A DNA stretch of 20,226 bases from positions 691,980-712,205 of the forward strand of contig CAJNDS010002066.1 in NCBI GenBank assembly GCA_905221605.1, given 5' to 3'. A model generated the notes under the pieces. It ran no database searches and had not been told where the DNA came from. It worked only from the letters and a program-made list of their open reading frames with translations. Below, piece after piece: positions 9,304-16,799 of the stretch; the stretch's first letter is position 1, and every line of letters begins with the position of its first letter. Origin of the DNA: Symbiodinium natans (taxonomy: Eukaryota > Sar > Dinophyceae > Suessiales > Symbiodiniaceae). The position numbers were made by a program, and so were the translations under genes.

Positions 9304-9514
9304 TGTGAAGATTCCGCAGGAATTCTCATGAGTGAGAGCGTGCTGCATCACAGAAAGCATGCTTGATCTTGATTCACAGCACACATGCAACCGCTGTGTT
9401 TTCTCCCAGAAGGGAGGGTGCTTGAGACAACACGTAGCTACGCCTCTGTGGTGTATGGAAAAGAGTGGCATCGACTTCGTGAGCGCTGCCCATCAAGGCT
9501 TGGAGATCTTGAAG
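9304..9514 (+). repeat. 5' LTR
   Basis: A 211-bp repeat starting TGTGAAG and ending ATCTTGAAG, so it has the usual TG start but no CA end. It matches 16584-16794 at every base I compared. No TATA box is evident. An ATG at 9385 inside the LTR is in frame with the polyprotein and stays open through the LTR end. Confidence 0.95.
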
Positions 9515-9515
9515 T

Positions 9516-9528
9516 TGGTAGCGAGAGC
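9516..9528 (+). promoter_or_regulatory. Primer-binding site for minus-strand synthesis
   Basis: TGGTAGCGAGAGC lies one base after the 5' LTR. It begins with the TGG that pairs with a tRNA CCA end and resembles the initiator-Met site common in copia elements (TGGTATCAGAGC in plants). The host tRNA is not in the window, so its identity is inferred. Confidence 0.75.
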
Positions 9529-9567
9529 TGGAAGCTTCGTTGCCTGATCCCATCGCTCGCTGTGACT

Positions 9568-12500
9568 ATGTCTGGAGCAAGTGCCCAGGCTAGCTCCACC
9601 AATGGCCCTGGGGCACCTGGCAATGCAGTAGTTGGAAAGGCCGATCAGTATGTGCCCGTCTTCGACAATGTGCAGAGAAACTACAAAGAGTTCAGAAAGC
9701 GATGTGAGCTGTACAAGACGAAGATGGCCCTGACTGGGAGATCCAAGGAGACCGTCTTTAACATCGTGACGTTGCTGACTGGAAAGGCTTGGGACGCTGT
9801 TGATGACTTGGATATCGAGACCTTGCAGTCCGAGACAGGCTACAGCGCTGTGTTCGACCGCCTCGACAAGGCATTCAAGTACGACTCGATGACGGAGCTG
9901 CCGGAGGACTTCGAGCTGTTCTTTGTGAAGTTGCAGAGACGCGAGAAGCAGACGCTGCAGGAGTACACGGCCGAGTTTGCCCGAGCTGAGAGACAGTTGA
10001 CAACTACACACGGCGTCAAGCTCCCCGAGAAGGTCCGTGCATGGTGGTTCTTGAGACGGTCTGGTGTCAGCAAAGAGCAGCGCCAACTTATCTTGACGAA
10101 TGTTGGCGCAGAACATCTGGATGTGGAGTCCATCCAGAAGGCCATGAACTTTATCCTGGGCCAGGACTCGAAGATGGAGATGAAGAGCCGGAACAAGATG
10201 GACATGTACTACGCCAACGACGACGGCTCCTATGACATCGAAGAGGACGCGTGGTCTATGGATTGGGAGCCGGCGTACTGGCAGGGAGATGAAGATGAGT
10301 GCGGCTCTCCATGGCCAGACCAGGACGAGGACTACTACGAGACCGGGCCCGACGAGGATGCTGTCTTTGATGTGGAGGAATATGACAGTGTCTACGCTAG
10401 CTTTGCAGAGGCCCGTGGCAAGTTGAATGCCCTTCGGACCTCCAGGGGTTTCTATCCAGTGGTGGCCTTGGTGGACAAGCCCTTTGCCTCCTCGTCCTCT
10501 TCTACCAGAACCAAGGGTAAGAAGGGGAAGAGCAAAACCAAGAAGGGCAAGAGCCACTTTGGAAAGGGCGACTCTGGCAAGCAGGGACCTCTGAACCCGA
10601 AAGGGGCCGCCCGTCGTGGACAGGCCATCGTCGGAAGACAGCTGTGTCTGAGGTGCGGGCAGTCGGGCCACTGGGCACGTAACTGCCCCTCTGGTGCTGA
10701 GAAGAAGCGAAAGATCGAGGGCGAGGACAGCGTCATGATGGTGACAGAGGTCTTTGCGATGGACCAGACCGATGGGGAAGAAGATGAGAGTTCCCATCAT
10801 GCTGTTCAAGATGGCGGGGCTGCCTCGGTGCTTGGAAGCCGTCACAGCATCCAGCAGTACTTGCGGTACATGATGGAGATTGGCATGGACGTCTCCACCA
10901 TCGAAGTGTTCAAGTGCATGAAGGGCTTCCGGTACGGGAACTCAGCGACCGAGTCTACGAACCTTTGTCTACTTCTCCCAATTGCTGTGGGAGGCCGGAG
11001 GTTGCGCGTCCTGACCTACGTGATCCAAGGAACAGCTCCCCTGTTGTTTGGAAGGCCTATCCTTGAGCAGTTGGGCCTGACAGTGGACTATGGAAGCCAG
11101 AAGATGCGATGGCCAGACAAGGAGTGGATGCCCATTCCTCGGGGTGCCAAAGGAGAGCACCTATTGGATCTGGCTGAAGACAAGAACCTCCTGCTGAACC
11201 CGACCGACACCGACGACGTGCTCATGCCCGACGACTTTGAGAACCACGTGGACGTGACGATCGAGATGGGGATTCAGGCGATCCTGGGTGACATGGAGCC
11301 AGTCATGACGGCAGAGAGCGATATCAGCGAGCAGGTCACGGTGACGAGTGCGAGGAGATGCGTGGATAGGCGAGACAATGGGCTCGCGCATGGGGAGGCC
11401 ACAGCTGTTGGCCATCGAACCCTCGCAAAGAAAGTCACCATCGAAGAGTCCAATTCGCGTTTCTTTCCTGGCGTCGAGCGACCGCCCGGCGTCTTGAACA
11501 ACCAGATCCACCACAACGACACCGACAACCAGATCCACCGCAACGACACCGCCAACCAGATCCACCACAACGACACCGGCAACCAGATCCACAACAGCGA
11601 CAATGCAGACCAGATCCACGACAACGAATCTGGAGACCAGATCCACCTTAGCGGAGTGCACGCCTTTGAGAATGACCTTGCGTACCACGTTGAGACCCAG
11701 AAGGTGAAGCCATTGACCAAGGCAAAGATGCATTACCTGACGCACCAGGCCACTGTGGCGACAAAGAATCAGAAGGCTCAGCTGGCCATGGCTTCCCGAG
11801 TTGGCAGCGAGTCAACGAAATTGGTCTGGGAGGTCTTCTCCGGAAAAGGGCGTACCTCGACGTGTGCAAGAGAACTGGGGGCCAAAACAGAGACGTTCTC
11901 CGGAAAGACTGGCTGGAACTTCAACAGCCCAAAGGACCGGAGAAAGTTTCTTCGGCGACTACGACAGGAGCAACCTGACGAAGTGCTTCTGTCTCCACCG
12001 TGCCGTTTGTGGTCGTCGCTTGAGGAGCTCAGTCTTGCTAACCGTCCTGAACAAGAACAGTCCCTTCGAGAATCCCGTCAGCGTGATCATCGCGACATTC
12101 TCCAGTTTGTGGCAGTGATCTACGAGGAGCAGCGCCGACATGGGCGGCATGCTCATGTGGAACACCCCTGGTACAGTCGAGCTTGGCTGACCAAGGCCTT
12201 TAGCAGCCTCAAGGGTTTGGCGGCCTATGTCGACCAGTGCGCCTATGGCTTGCGCCTTCCTGGAGAGAATGGAATGCTTCGGCCAGTTCGAAAGGCCACA
12301 TGTTTCATGACCACCAAGAAGAAGATGTACCGAGACCTCAGTCGTGAATGTGCCGGTGGTCACGAGCATGTTTCTCTGGAGGGACACATTGGAAGCACAA
12401 TTCGCAGCAGCTTTGCCGAGAACTGCCCGATTGGATTGGCAAAGCAATTGGCTAAGCTCATGCTCGAGTCCGAGACTGAGGATGAAAATGGCGATGATGA

Positions 12501-15500
12501 TGTGTATGCCGAGGAAGATGCGAGAACGGAACCTGGGCAGAGCAAGAAAGACGACGGCCAGAAGGACGAGGAGACTGAGGTGATTGAAGCCAATCGTCGA
12601 CTACGTCGTGAAGTTGGCGGCCAAGCTTTCTCATATATTGCCAGACTGCACAAGAGCCTGGGCCACCCAGGCACAGAGACATTGCTTCGGATGCTGGAAG
12701 AAGTGCAGGCGACAGAGAACGTGATGAAGGCTGCCAAGGGCTACAAGTGCTCTTCTTGTTATCATCGCCAACCACCAGCCGGGGTACCTCCGGCAGCTGG
12801 CCTGACCGCGCGGAACTTCAATGACCGTGTGGTGGCCGACTCAGCCTGGATCAACACCAACGATGGCCGGAAGTGCGTTCTCACCTTGATGTGCCAGGCA
12901 ACCCGTTATGTGGCAATTCGAATCCTGCCTCACGAGCGAGCTGCAGACTTCATCAAGGGCGTAGAGAGAGCGTGGATTAAGCAGTTTGGTGTCCCGAAGT
13001 ACTTGAGGGTTGACGAGGCGAAGGGCTGGGCGAGTCAAGCTTTGAGAGATTGGACCTCGGCCAATGGCATTACGTTGGAGGTTGCCCCCGCCGAGTGCCA
13101 CAACTGGCTTGGGTCGGTAGAGCGAAAACACCAAGTTGTTCGGAGGGCGCTGGAGCTTTTCATGGACGACAGTGGCGAACGCACTCTGAGCAGCCTGAAG
13201 CATGCAGCAGTCTACGTTCCGGGACAGATCAACAATATGAGTTTCGTGCGTGGCTTCACTCCGAACCAGTGGGTGATGGGCCGGTCACCTCTGAGCACGA
13301 CGAGCTTGAGCGGCGACTTCTTCAACCCGGGCGTGGATGCATTGGATGAGCCCTCCACCTTTGCCGATGTTCTCCAAAAGCGCCAGGCCGCGCAACGGGC
13401 GTTCATCAAGGCCGACTCGGATGCCAAGTTGCGCAGAAGCATGAACAAGAACTTTCGTGAGAACTACGATGTCATCCCGGCCGTGGGTCAGAGATGTTGG
13501 TACTGGCGTGTTCAAGGCACAACAACATTGCAGAAGTCCAAGTGGCGTGGCCCTGCCCGCGTCGTTGCACATGAAACCAATGAGGAAGCCAAGGTCACGG
13601 TCATCTGGTTGGCGCATGGCACCAACTTGCTGCGTTGTGGTCCTCACCAAGTTCGACCGCTTGTGGAGCACACTGGTTCGCCTCAGCCTGCAGATCCAGC
13701 TGCTGCCATGGAGGCTCTGCGAGACATCCGGGCAAGAAGCACCACGCAGTTCCGCGATGTCATGGAGGCCGACCCTCACTTGGACGACTTGTTGGGCCCT
13801 GATGCGCCGGACCTGGACGACATGGACTACGAGCCTTCCCTTCCTGGCGACGAAGCTCTGCTGCGACACGCCAGTGACGCCGACAGTGAGCATGAACCCG
13901 TGCCGGTGCCAGGCGCGGTCTTGCTGTACCAGCAGTCTCAGGAGCAGACACGACGCCGGCGACGCATTAGCACGGCTACTGTGGGTGAGCCAGACCCGGA
14001 TCCTGATGCTGAAGTTGCGCCCGCCCGCCCGCCCGAAAAGCGCGCGCGCGCCCACGTGCCCCGCGCGGCTTCTTCCTCTTCCCTCCCGGTGTCCGGTGAT
14101 GCCATCCCCGTGGTCCCGTCAGAGATCCCCGTGCCAGAGGATATGGATGAGGACCTGTACACCGATGTCTATGTAGTGGATGGCGTCAACACCGACCTTC
14201 CGGAAGGATGGGTCACCATGGATGGCGAGCTGGTGATCGATGAGGTGTGGCTTGCGAGAACTGAGGCGCGAGAAAAAGACATGAGTCCCGACCAAAGGGC
14301 GCAGATGATGGAGGCCAAGCGGAAGGAGCTCACGAGCTACTTCCAGAATCGTGTCTGGGAGTTTGCAAATCCAGATCCATCTGAGCAAAGCCGTGTGATC
14401 ACGGCGCGCTGGGTCCTCACCTGGAAGGAAGGCGAGCCAGCTGAACTTCCTCGCGCAAAAGCGAGATTGGTGCTAAGAGGCTTTCAGGATCCTGACGTCC
14501 TGAGCCTGGAGACTGCCTCCCCGACAGCAACGCGGCAGTCGAAGCTGATCATCATGGCTTTGGTGCCGGTTCTCGGCTGGACTTTGTGGTGCGGTGATGT
14601 GCGTACCGCTTTTCTCTCTGGGGCAAACTTCGACAGGCACATTCTGGTCCGGCTGCCGAAGGACTGCGGACCTTTGCTTGGATGCCATGGGGAACAAGCG
14701 ACTTTTATCCTGAAGTCAGCATATGGCTTGGCAGACGCGCCGCTGCTTTGGTGGAAGGAAGCCGACCGTCGACTTCGTGAGGCCAAATGGATACGACATC
14801 CTCTGGACAGGTGTCTGTACCTCAAGTACGCCATGGACTTTACACTCATCCTGGCGCTCCTTCTCCACGTGGACGACGTCTTGGTCGGAGGCGACGAGAA
14901 CCATGTAGAGGCACGAGCGGCGTTAAAGGAGCTGAGGAGCCTCTTTGACTTCGGAAAATGGAAGTCCCTTGACGTGGAGAATTACCTGGTGTACTGTGGT
15001 GGCCGAATCGAAAAGATCGAGACCGGGATTGCGCTGAGCTACGCTGACTACATCAAGAAGGTGCTTCCCATCACAGTGGCAAGGGGGCATGATCCAAACC
15101 GTGCTCTGGATGGCAAGGGCATCTCCAAGGTGAGAGGCCTGCTTGGAGCGCTGCAGTGGCCGGCCGTTCAAGGCATGCCACCCTTGGCGGCTACGGTGTC
15201 GATCCTGGCGGCTCTGGTGACTGGAGCCGATGGCCATCTGGTGAGCGAACTCAACAAGGCCTTGCGGTTTGCAAAGACGCTGGCAACGCAGCCATTGAGA
15301 ATGACGAGGGTGGCAAACACTCTGGAGGATGTGGCGTATGTGTGCTTCAGCGACGCCGCGTTTGGCGTGAGAAAGGACAATGCTTCGCAGGGTGGCTACA
15401 TCATTGTCGCTGCCCCGGTGTCTGTCTTGGAGGGCGCCGCGGTCCCCTACAACGTCATCTCATGGCGAAGTTTCAAGCTGCAAAGGGTGTGTCGCTCTTC

Positions 15501-16518
15501 GTTGGCAGCCGAGGCTCAGGCGTGTGCAACGGCGTTGGACGAGCTGATGATGCTGAAGACCATCATCTCGATGATGATTGATCCCAGCCGGGATCCCCGC
15601 AGTCCAGCCACGGCACGCATGCATGGTCGCAGCGCACTCGTGATCGACGCGAAGGCCTTGTATGATGCGATCAAGAAGCCTGGGTTTTCGAGTCAGCAGG
15701 ACAAGCGTGCTGCTATCGAGATCCTTTGCATCCAGCAGGAGATCGAGGCCTTGAACTGCGAACTTCGGTGGGTGTCGTCTGAACGGATGCTGGGTGACGG
15801 TGCAACCAAGATATCGGCTCGCCAGGCAATGGCCGACCAGATGAAGACAGGCATCATCAAGCTGACCTTCGATGAGAACTTTGTGGCGGCTAAGAAGAAG
15901 ACCGTGCAGCAGAGAGAGCAGTCCGCCCAGGCCACCTTTGGTGGCGCTCCTCGTGGTTCCCGGATTGCCCGGCACATCTCTAATGTCCTCGCAGCTACCC
16001 TGGTCGGCGAGGCAACGGGAAAGAAGCTCGAGAGCGTCACTGCCGAGGCTGGGTTCCACTGGACCTTTGTGCTGAACTATGAGTTCCTCGTTGCGTTTGG
16101 CATTGTGGTGGTGACCTCCCTCATGGTTGCGTATGTTCGAACAAAGCATGCCTCGACGTCAAGTACCTCGTTCTCGTCCTCAACGGCAACTACGCAGACA
16201 GTGGCTACCCAGACGTCCATGGACTGTCGCACCTTGGTCGAGATCGAGGTCGAGAGTCACCGTCTGAGGTACCAGAACGCCGAGAACGAGGACAGGATCC
16301 ACGAGTTTGTGGTGCAGCATGACGCTTTCGAGAGGGAGTTGCTTCAAACTCGCGAAGCGATGAGAAGGATGCAAGCTCAACAACCTCTCCATGTTGAGGA
16401 AGTTTACGTGACAGCCCGTGGACGAGTCGCACATGTGTCTGAGCATTGTGGTCACATTCGCGGCCATGGTCCCCGACGCTTCCCGGTGTGCCGTGATTGC
16501 CATCACTTGCAAGGATGA
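9568..16518 (+). CDS. Copia gag-pol polyprotein with methyltransferase-like and membrane-tail domains
   Basis: From ATG 9568 the protein is 2316 aa; an in-frame ATG at 9385 in the LTR would add 61. I chose 9568 because it lies after the primer-binding site and starts a normal gag leader. Domains by residue: gag core about 28-203; Lys-rich stretch about 310-340; CCHC knuckle C360-C373 (CX2CX4HX4C); retropepsin-like protease with D415 in DGGA and LLFGRP near 495; six 9-aa NQIH repeats 645-696; C5-methyltransferase-like domain about 750-966; integrase zinc finger H1028, H1033, C1061, C1064 and catalytic D1091, D1149, E1185 (D-D-35-E); SH3-like segment about 1305-1368; disordered acidic linker; RT about 1588-1810 with D1677 and HVDD 1767-1770 in place of YVDD; RNase H with D1929, E1982, D2027, D2077; a transmembrane helix 2173-2190; a helical, probably coiled-coil stretch about 2220-2275; and a Cys/His tail H2289-C2311. 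No stop or frameshift separates gag from pol, so the protease presumably cleaves one precursor. All catalytic residues I can place are present except for the DGGA protease variant. Confidence in copia identity is very high; the methyltransferase call is discussed separately. Confidence 0.97.
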   Translation: MSGASAQASSTNGPGAPGNAVVGKADQYVPVFDNVQRNYKEFRKRCELYKTKMALTGRSKETVFNIVTLLTGKAWDAVDDLDIETLQSETGYSAVFDRLDKAFKYDSMTELPEDFELFFVKLQRREKQTLQEYTAEFARAERQLTTTHGVKLPEKVRAWWFLRRSGVSKEQRQLILTNVGAEHLDVESIQKAMNFILGQDSKMEMKSRNKMDMYYANDDGSYDIEEDAWSMDWEPAYWQGDEDECGSPWPDQDEDYYETGPDEDAVFDVEEYDSVYASFAEARGKLNALRTSRGFYPVVALVDKPFASSSSSTRTKGKKGKSKTKKGKSHFGKGDSGKQGPLNPKGAARRGQAIVGRQLCLRCGQSGHWARNCPSGAEKKRKIEGEDSVMMVTEVFAMDQTDGEEDESSHHAVQDGGAASVLGSRHSIQQYLRYMMEIGMDVSTIEVFKCMKGFRYGNSATESTNLCLLLPIAVGGRRLRVLTYVIQGTAPLLFGRPILEQLGLTVDYGSQKMRWPDKEWMPIPRGAKGEHLLDLAEDKNLLLNPTDTDDVLMPDDFENHVDVTIEMGIQAILGDMEPVMTAESDISEQVTVTSARRCVDRRDNGLAHGEATAVGHRTLAKKVTIEESNSRFFPGVERPPGVLNNQIHHNDTDNQIHRNDTANQIHHNDTGNQIHNSDNADQIHDNESGDQIHLSGVHAFENDLAYHVETQKVKPLTKAKMHYLTHQATVATKNQKAQLAMASRVGSESTKLVWEVFSGKGRTSTCARELGAKTETFSGKTGWNFNSPKDRRKFLRRLRQEQPDEVLLSPPCRLWSSLEELSLANRPEQEQSLRESRQRDHRDILQFVAVIYEEQRRHGRHAHVEHPWYSRAWLTKAFSSLKGLAAYVDQCAYGLRLPGENGMLRPVRKATCFMTTKKKMYRDLSRECAGGHEHVSLEGHIGSTIRSSFAENCPIGLAKQLAKLMLESETEDENGDDDVYAEEDARTEPGQSKKDDGQKDEETEVIEANRRLRREVGGQAFSYIARLHKSLGHPGTETLLRMLEEVQATENVMKAAKGYKCSSCYHRQPPAGVPPAAGLTARNFNDRVVADSAWINTNDGRKCVLTLMCQATRYVAIRILPHERAADFIKGVERAWIKQFGVPKYLRVDEAKGWASQALRDWTSANGITLEVAPAECHNWLGSVERKHQVVRRALELFMDDSGERTLSSLKHAAVYVPGQINNMSFVRGFTPNQWVMGRSPLSTTSLSGDFFNPGVDALDEPSTFADVLQKRQAAQRAFIKADSDAKLRRSMNKNFRENYDVIPAVGQRCWYWRVQGTTTLQKSKWRGPARVVAHETNEEAKVTVIWLAHGTNLLRCGPHQVRPLVEHTGSPQPADPAAAMEALRDIRARSTTQFRDVMEADPHLDDLLGPDAPDLDDMDYEPSLPGDEALLRHASDADSEHEPVPVPGAVLLYQQSQEQTRRRRRISTATVGEPDPDPDAEVAPARPPEKRARAHVPRAASSSSLPVSGDAIPVVPSEIPVPEDMDEDLYTDVYVVDGVNTDLPEGWVTMDGELVIDEVWLARTEAREKDMSPDQRAQMMEAKRKELTSYFQNRVWEFANPDPSEQSRVITARWVLTWKEGEPAELPRAKARLVLRGFQDPDVLSLETASPTATRQSKLIIMALVPVLGWTLWCGDVRTAFLSGANFDRHILVRLPKDCGPLLGCHGEQATFILKSAYGLADAPLLWWKEADRRLREAKWIRHPLDRCLYLKYAMDFTLILALLLHVDDVLVGGDENHVEARAALKELRSLFDFGKWKSLDVENYLVYCGGRIEKIETGIALSYADYIKKVLPITVARGHDPNRALDGKGISKVRGLLGALQWPAVQGMPPLAATVSILAALVTGADGHLVSELNKALRFAKTLATQPLRMTRVANTLEDVAYVCFSDAAFGVRKDNASQGGYIIVAAPVSVLEGAAVPYNVISWRSFKLQRVCRSSLAAEAQACATALDELMMLKTIISMMIDPSRDPRSPATARMHGRSALVIDAKALYDAIKKPGFSSQQDKRAAIEILCIQQEIEALNCELRWVSSERMLGDGATKISARQAMADQMKTGIIKLTFDENFVAAKKKTVQQREQSAQATFGGAPRGSRIARHISNVLAATLVGEATGKKLESVTAEAGFHWTFVLNYEFLVAFGIVVVTSLMVAYVRTKHASTSSTSFSSSTATTQTVATQTSMDCRTLVEIEVESHRLRYQNAENEDRIHEFVVQHDAFERELLQTREAMRRMQAQQPLHVEEVYVTARGRVAHVSEHCGHIRGHGPRRFPVCRDCHHLQG
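10645..10686 (+). other. CCHC zinc knuckle (nucleocapsid) in the polyprotein
   Basis: CLRCGQSGHWARNC fits CX2CX4HX4C exactly. It follows a Lys/Gly-rich basic stretch (about 10513-10590). The knuckle binds element RNA during packaging, as known for gag proteins. Confidence 0.93.
11500..11655 (+). repeat. 27-bp tandem repeat coding for a 9-aa NQIHHNDT-type unit
   Basis: Six in-frame copies start at 11500, 11527, 11554, 11581, 11608 and 11635. The core NQIH/DQIH is kept in all, and the rest drifts from HNDT to NSDN to NES. The last copy is partial. It sits in a disordered linker between the protease and the methyltransferase-like domain. Confidence 0.93.
11815..12465 (+). other. C5-cytosine-methyltransferase-like domain within the polyprotein
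   Basis: About 217 residues between protease and integrase. WEVFSGKGRTS (from 11827) fits motif I (FxGxG, SAM binding). PDEVLLSPPCRLWS (from 11974) fits motif IV, with the catalytic Cys codon at 12001-12003. VEHP (from 12157) fits motif VI, with Glu at 12160 and His where most enzymes have Asn. CAYGLRL then RKATCFMTT resembles the later strand of compact phage-type Dcm proteins. FAENCPIGLAKQLAKLM resembles the closing helix. Motif I to motif IV is 56 residues and IV to VI is 53, both plausible. The target-recognition part is short, so activity is uncertain. Confidence 0.7.
12649..13670 (+). other. Integrase region with SH3-like C-terminal segment
   Basis: The HHCC finger reads HKSLGH then CSSC. 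The catalytic Asp codons are at 12838 and 13012 and the Glu is at 13120 in VERKHQVVRRALE, a D-58-D-35-E layout. After it, VGQRCWYWR...KWRGPARVV...LLRCGPHQVRPL (about 13480-13670) looks like an SH3-type DNA-binding barrel. The integrase inserts the cDNA. Confidence 0.9.
14331..15000 (+). other. Reverse transcriptase domain
   Basis: Typical copia blocks are present: ARLVLRGF, ASPTATRQSK, DVRTAFLSG with catalytic Asp at 14596, LKSAYGLADAPLLWW, and HVDDVLVGG with the two Asp codons at 14872-14877. His replaces the usual Tyr of YVDD. Confidence 0.96.
15340..15810 (+). other. RNase H domain
   Basis: The copia RNase H pattern is complete: FSDAAFG (Asp 15352), SSLAAEAQA (Glu 15511), VIDAKALYD (Asp 15646) and MLGDGATK (Asp 15796). 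It removes the RNA strand during cDNA synthesis. Confidence 0.94.
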
Positions 16519-16560
16519 GTGAAGATGAACATGCTTGAAGTGTGCACCCAGAATTCTCTC

Positions 16561-16583
16561 AACATTTTCTTTTCTCCTCCCTG
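16561..16583 (+). promoter_or_regulatory. Pyrimidine-rich tract where the polypurine tract is expected
   Basis: The bases just before the 3' LTR are AACATTTTCTTTTCTCCTCCCTG, pyrimidine-rich on the coding strand. A canonical plus-strand primer would be purine-rich here. No good purine run lies between the polyprotein stop and the LTR. Confidence 0.6.
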
Positions 16584-16794
16584 TGTGAAGATTCCGCAGG
16601 AATTCTCATGAGTGAGAGCGTGCTGCATCACAGAAAGCATGCTTGATCTTGATTCACAGCACACATGCAACCGCTGTGTTTTCTCCCAGAAGGGAGGGTG
16701 CTTGAGACAACACGTAGCTACGCCTCTGTGGTGTATGGAAAAGAGTGGCATCGACTTCGTGAGCGCTGCCCATCAAGGCTTGGAGATCTTGAAG
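16584..16794 (+). repeat. 3' LTR
   Basis: A 211-bp copy of the 5' LTR at a constant offset of 7280, with no difference noticed. It is followed by GAAGG and then AT-rich host DNA. Confidence 0.95.
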
Positions 16795-16799
16795 GAAGG
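16795..16799. repeat. Target-site duplication, right copy (GAAGG)
   Basis: Matches 9299-9303. GAAGGAAGG at 16791-16799 makes the exact LTR/duplication boundary ambiguous by four bases. Confidence 0.8.

Larger units (their letters stand above)
9304..16794 (+). mobile_element. Full-length Ty1/copia LTR retrotransposon with a methyltransferase-like domain
   Basis: The 7491-bp element is bounded by two 211-bp direct repeats that I read as identical and is flanked by a 5-bp GAAGG duplication. A primer-binding site follows the 5' LTR by one base. The order protease, integrase, RT, RNase H is the copia (Pseudoviridae) order. One uninterrupted ORF covers almost all of the interior. Identical LTRs and an open frame point to a recent, possibly still active insertion. 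The right LTR edge is ambiguous by four bases, because GAAG repeats in the flank: the LTR could end at 9510/16790 with the same target duplication. Confidence 0.95.

Noticed and set aside
9493-10845. 450-codon antisense frame across gag
   Set aside because: It is the mirror of a codon-biased, GC-rich coding strand. It has no domain, and its low-complexity Val/Leu/His stretches follow from the sense codons.
13285-14176. Long frames on both strands in the integrase-RT linker
   Set aside because: These are shadows of the disordered, GC-rich linker; the polyprotein frame explains the region.
15460-16149. 229-codon antisense frame across RNase H
   Set aside because: Shadow of the conserved RNase H coding strand, with no domain of its own.
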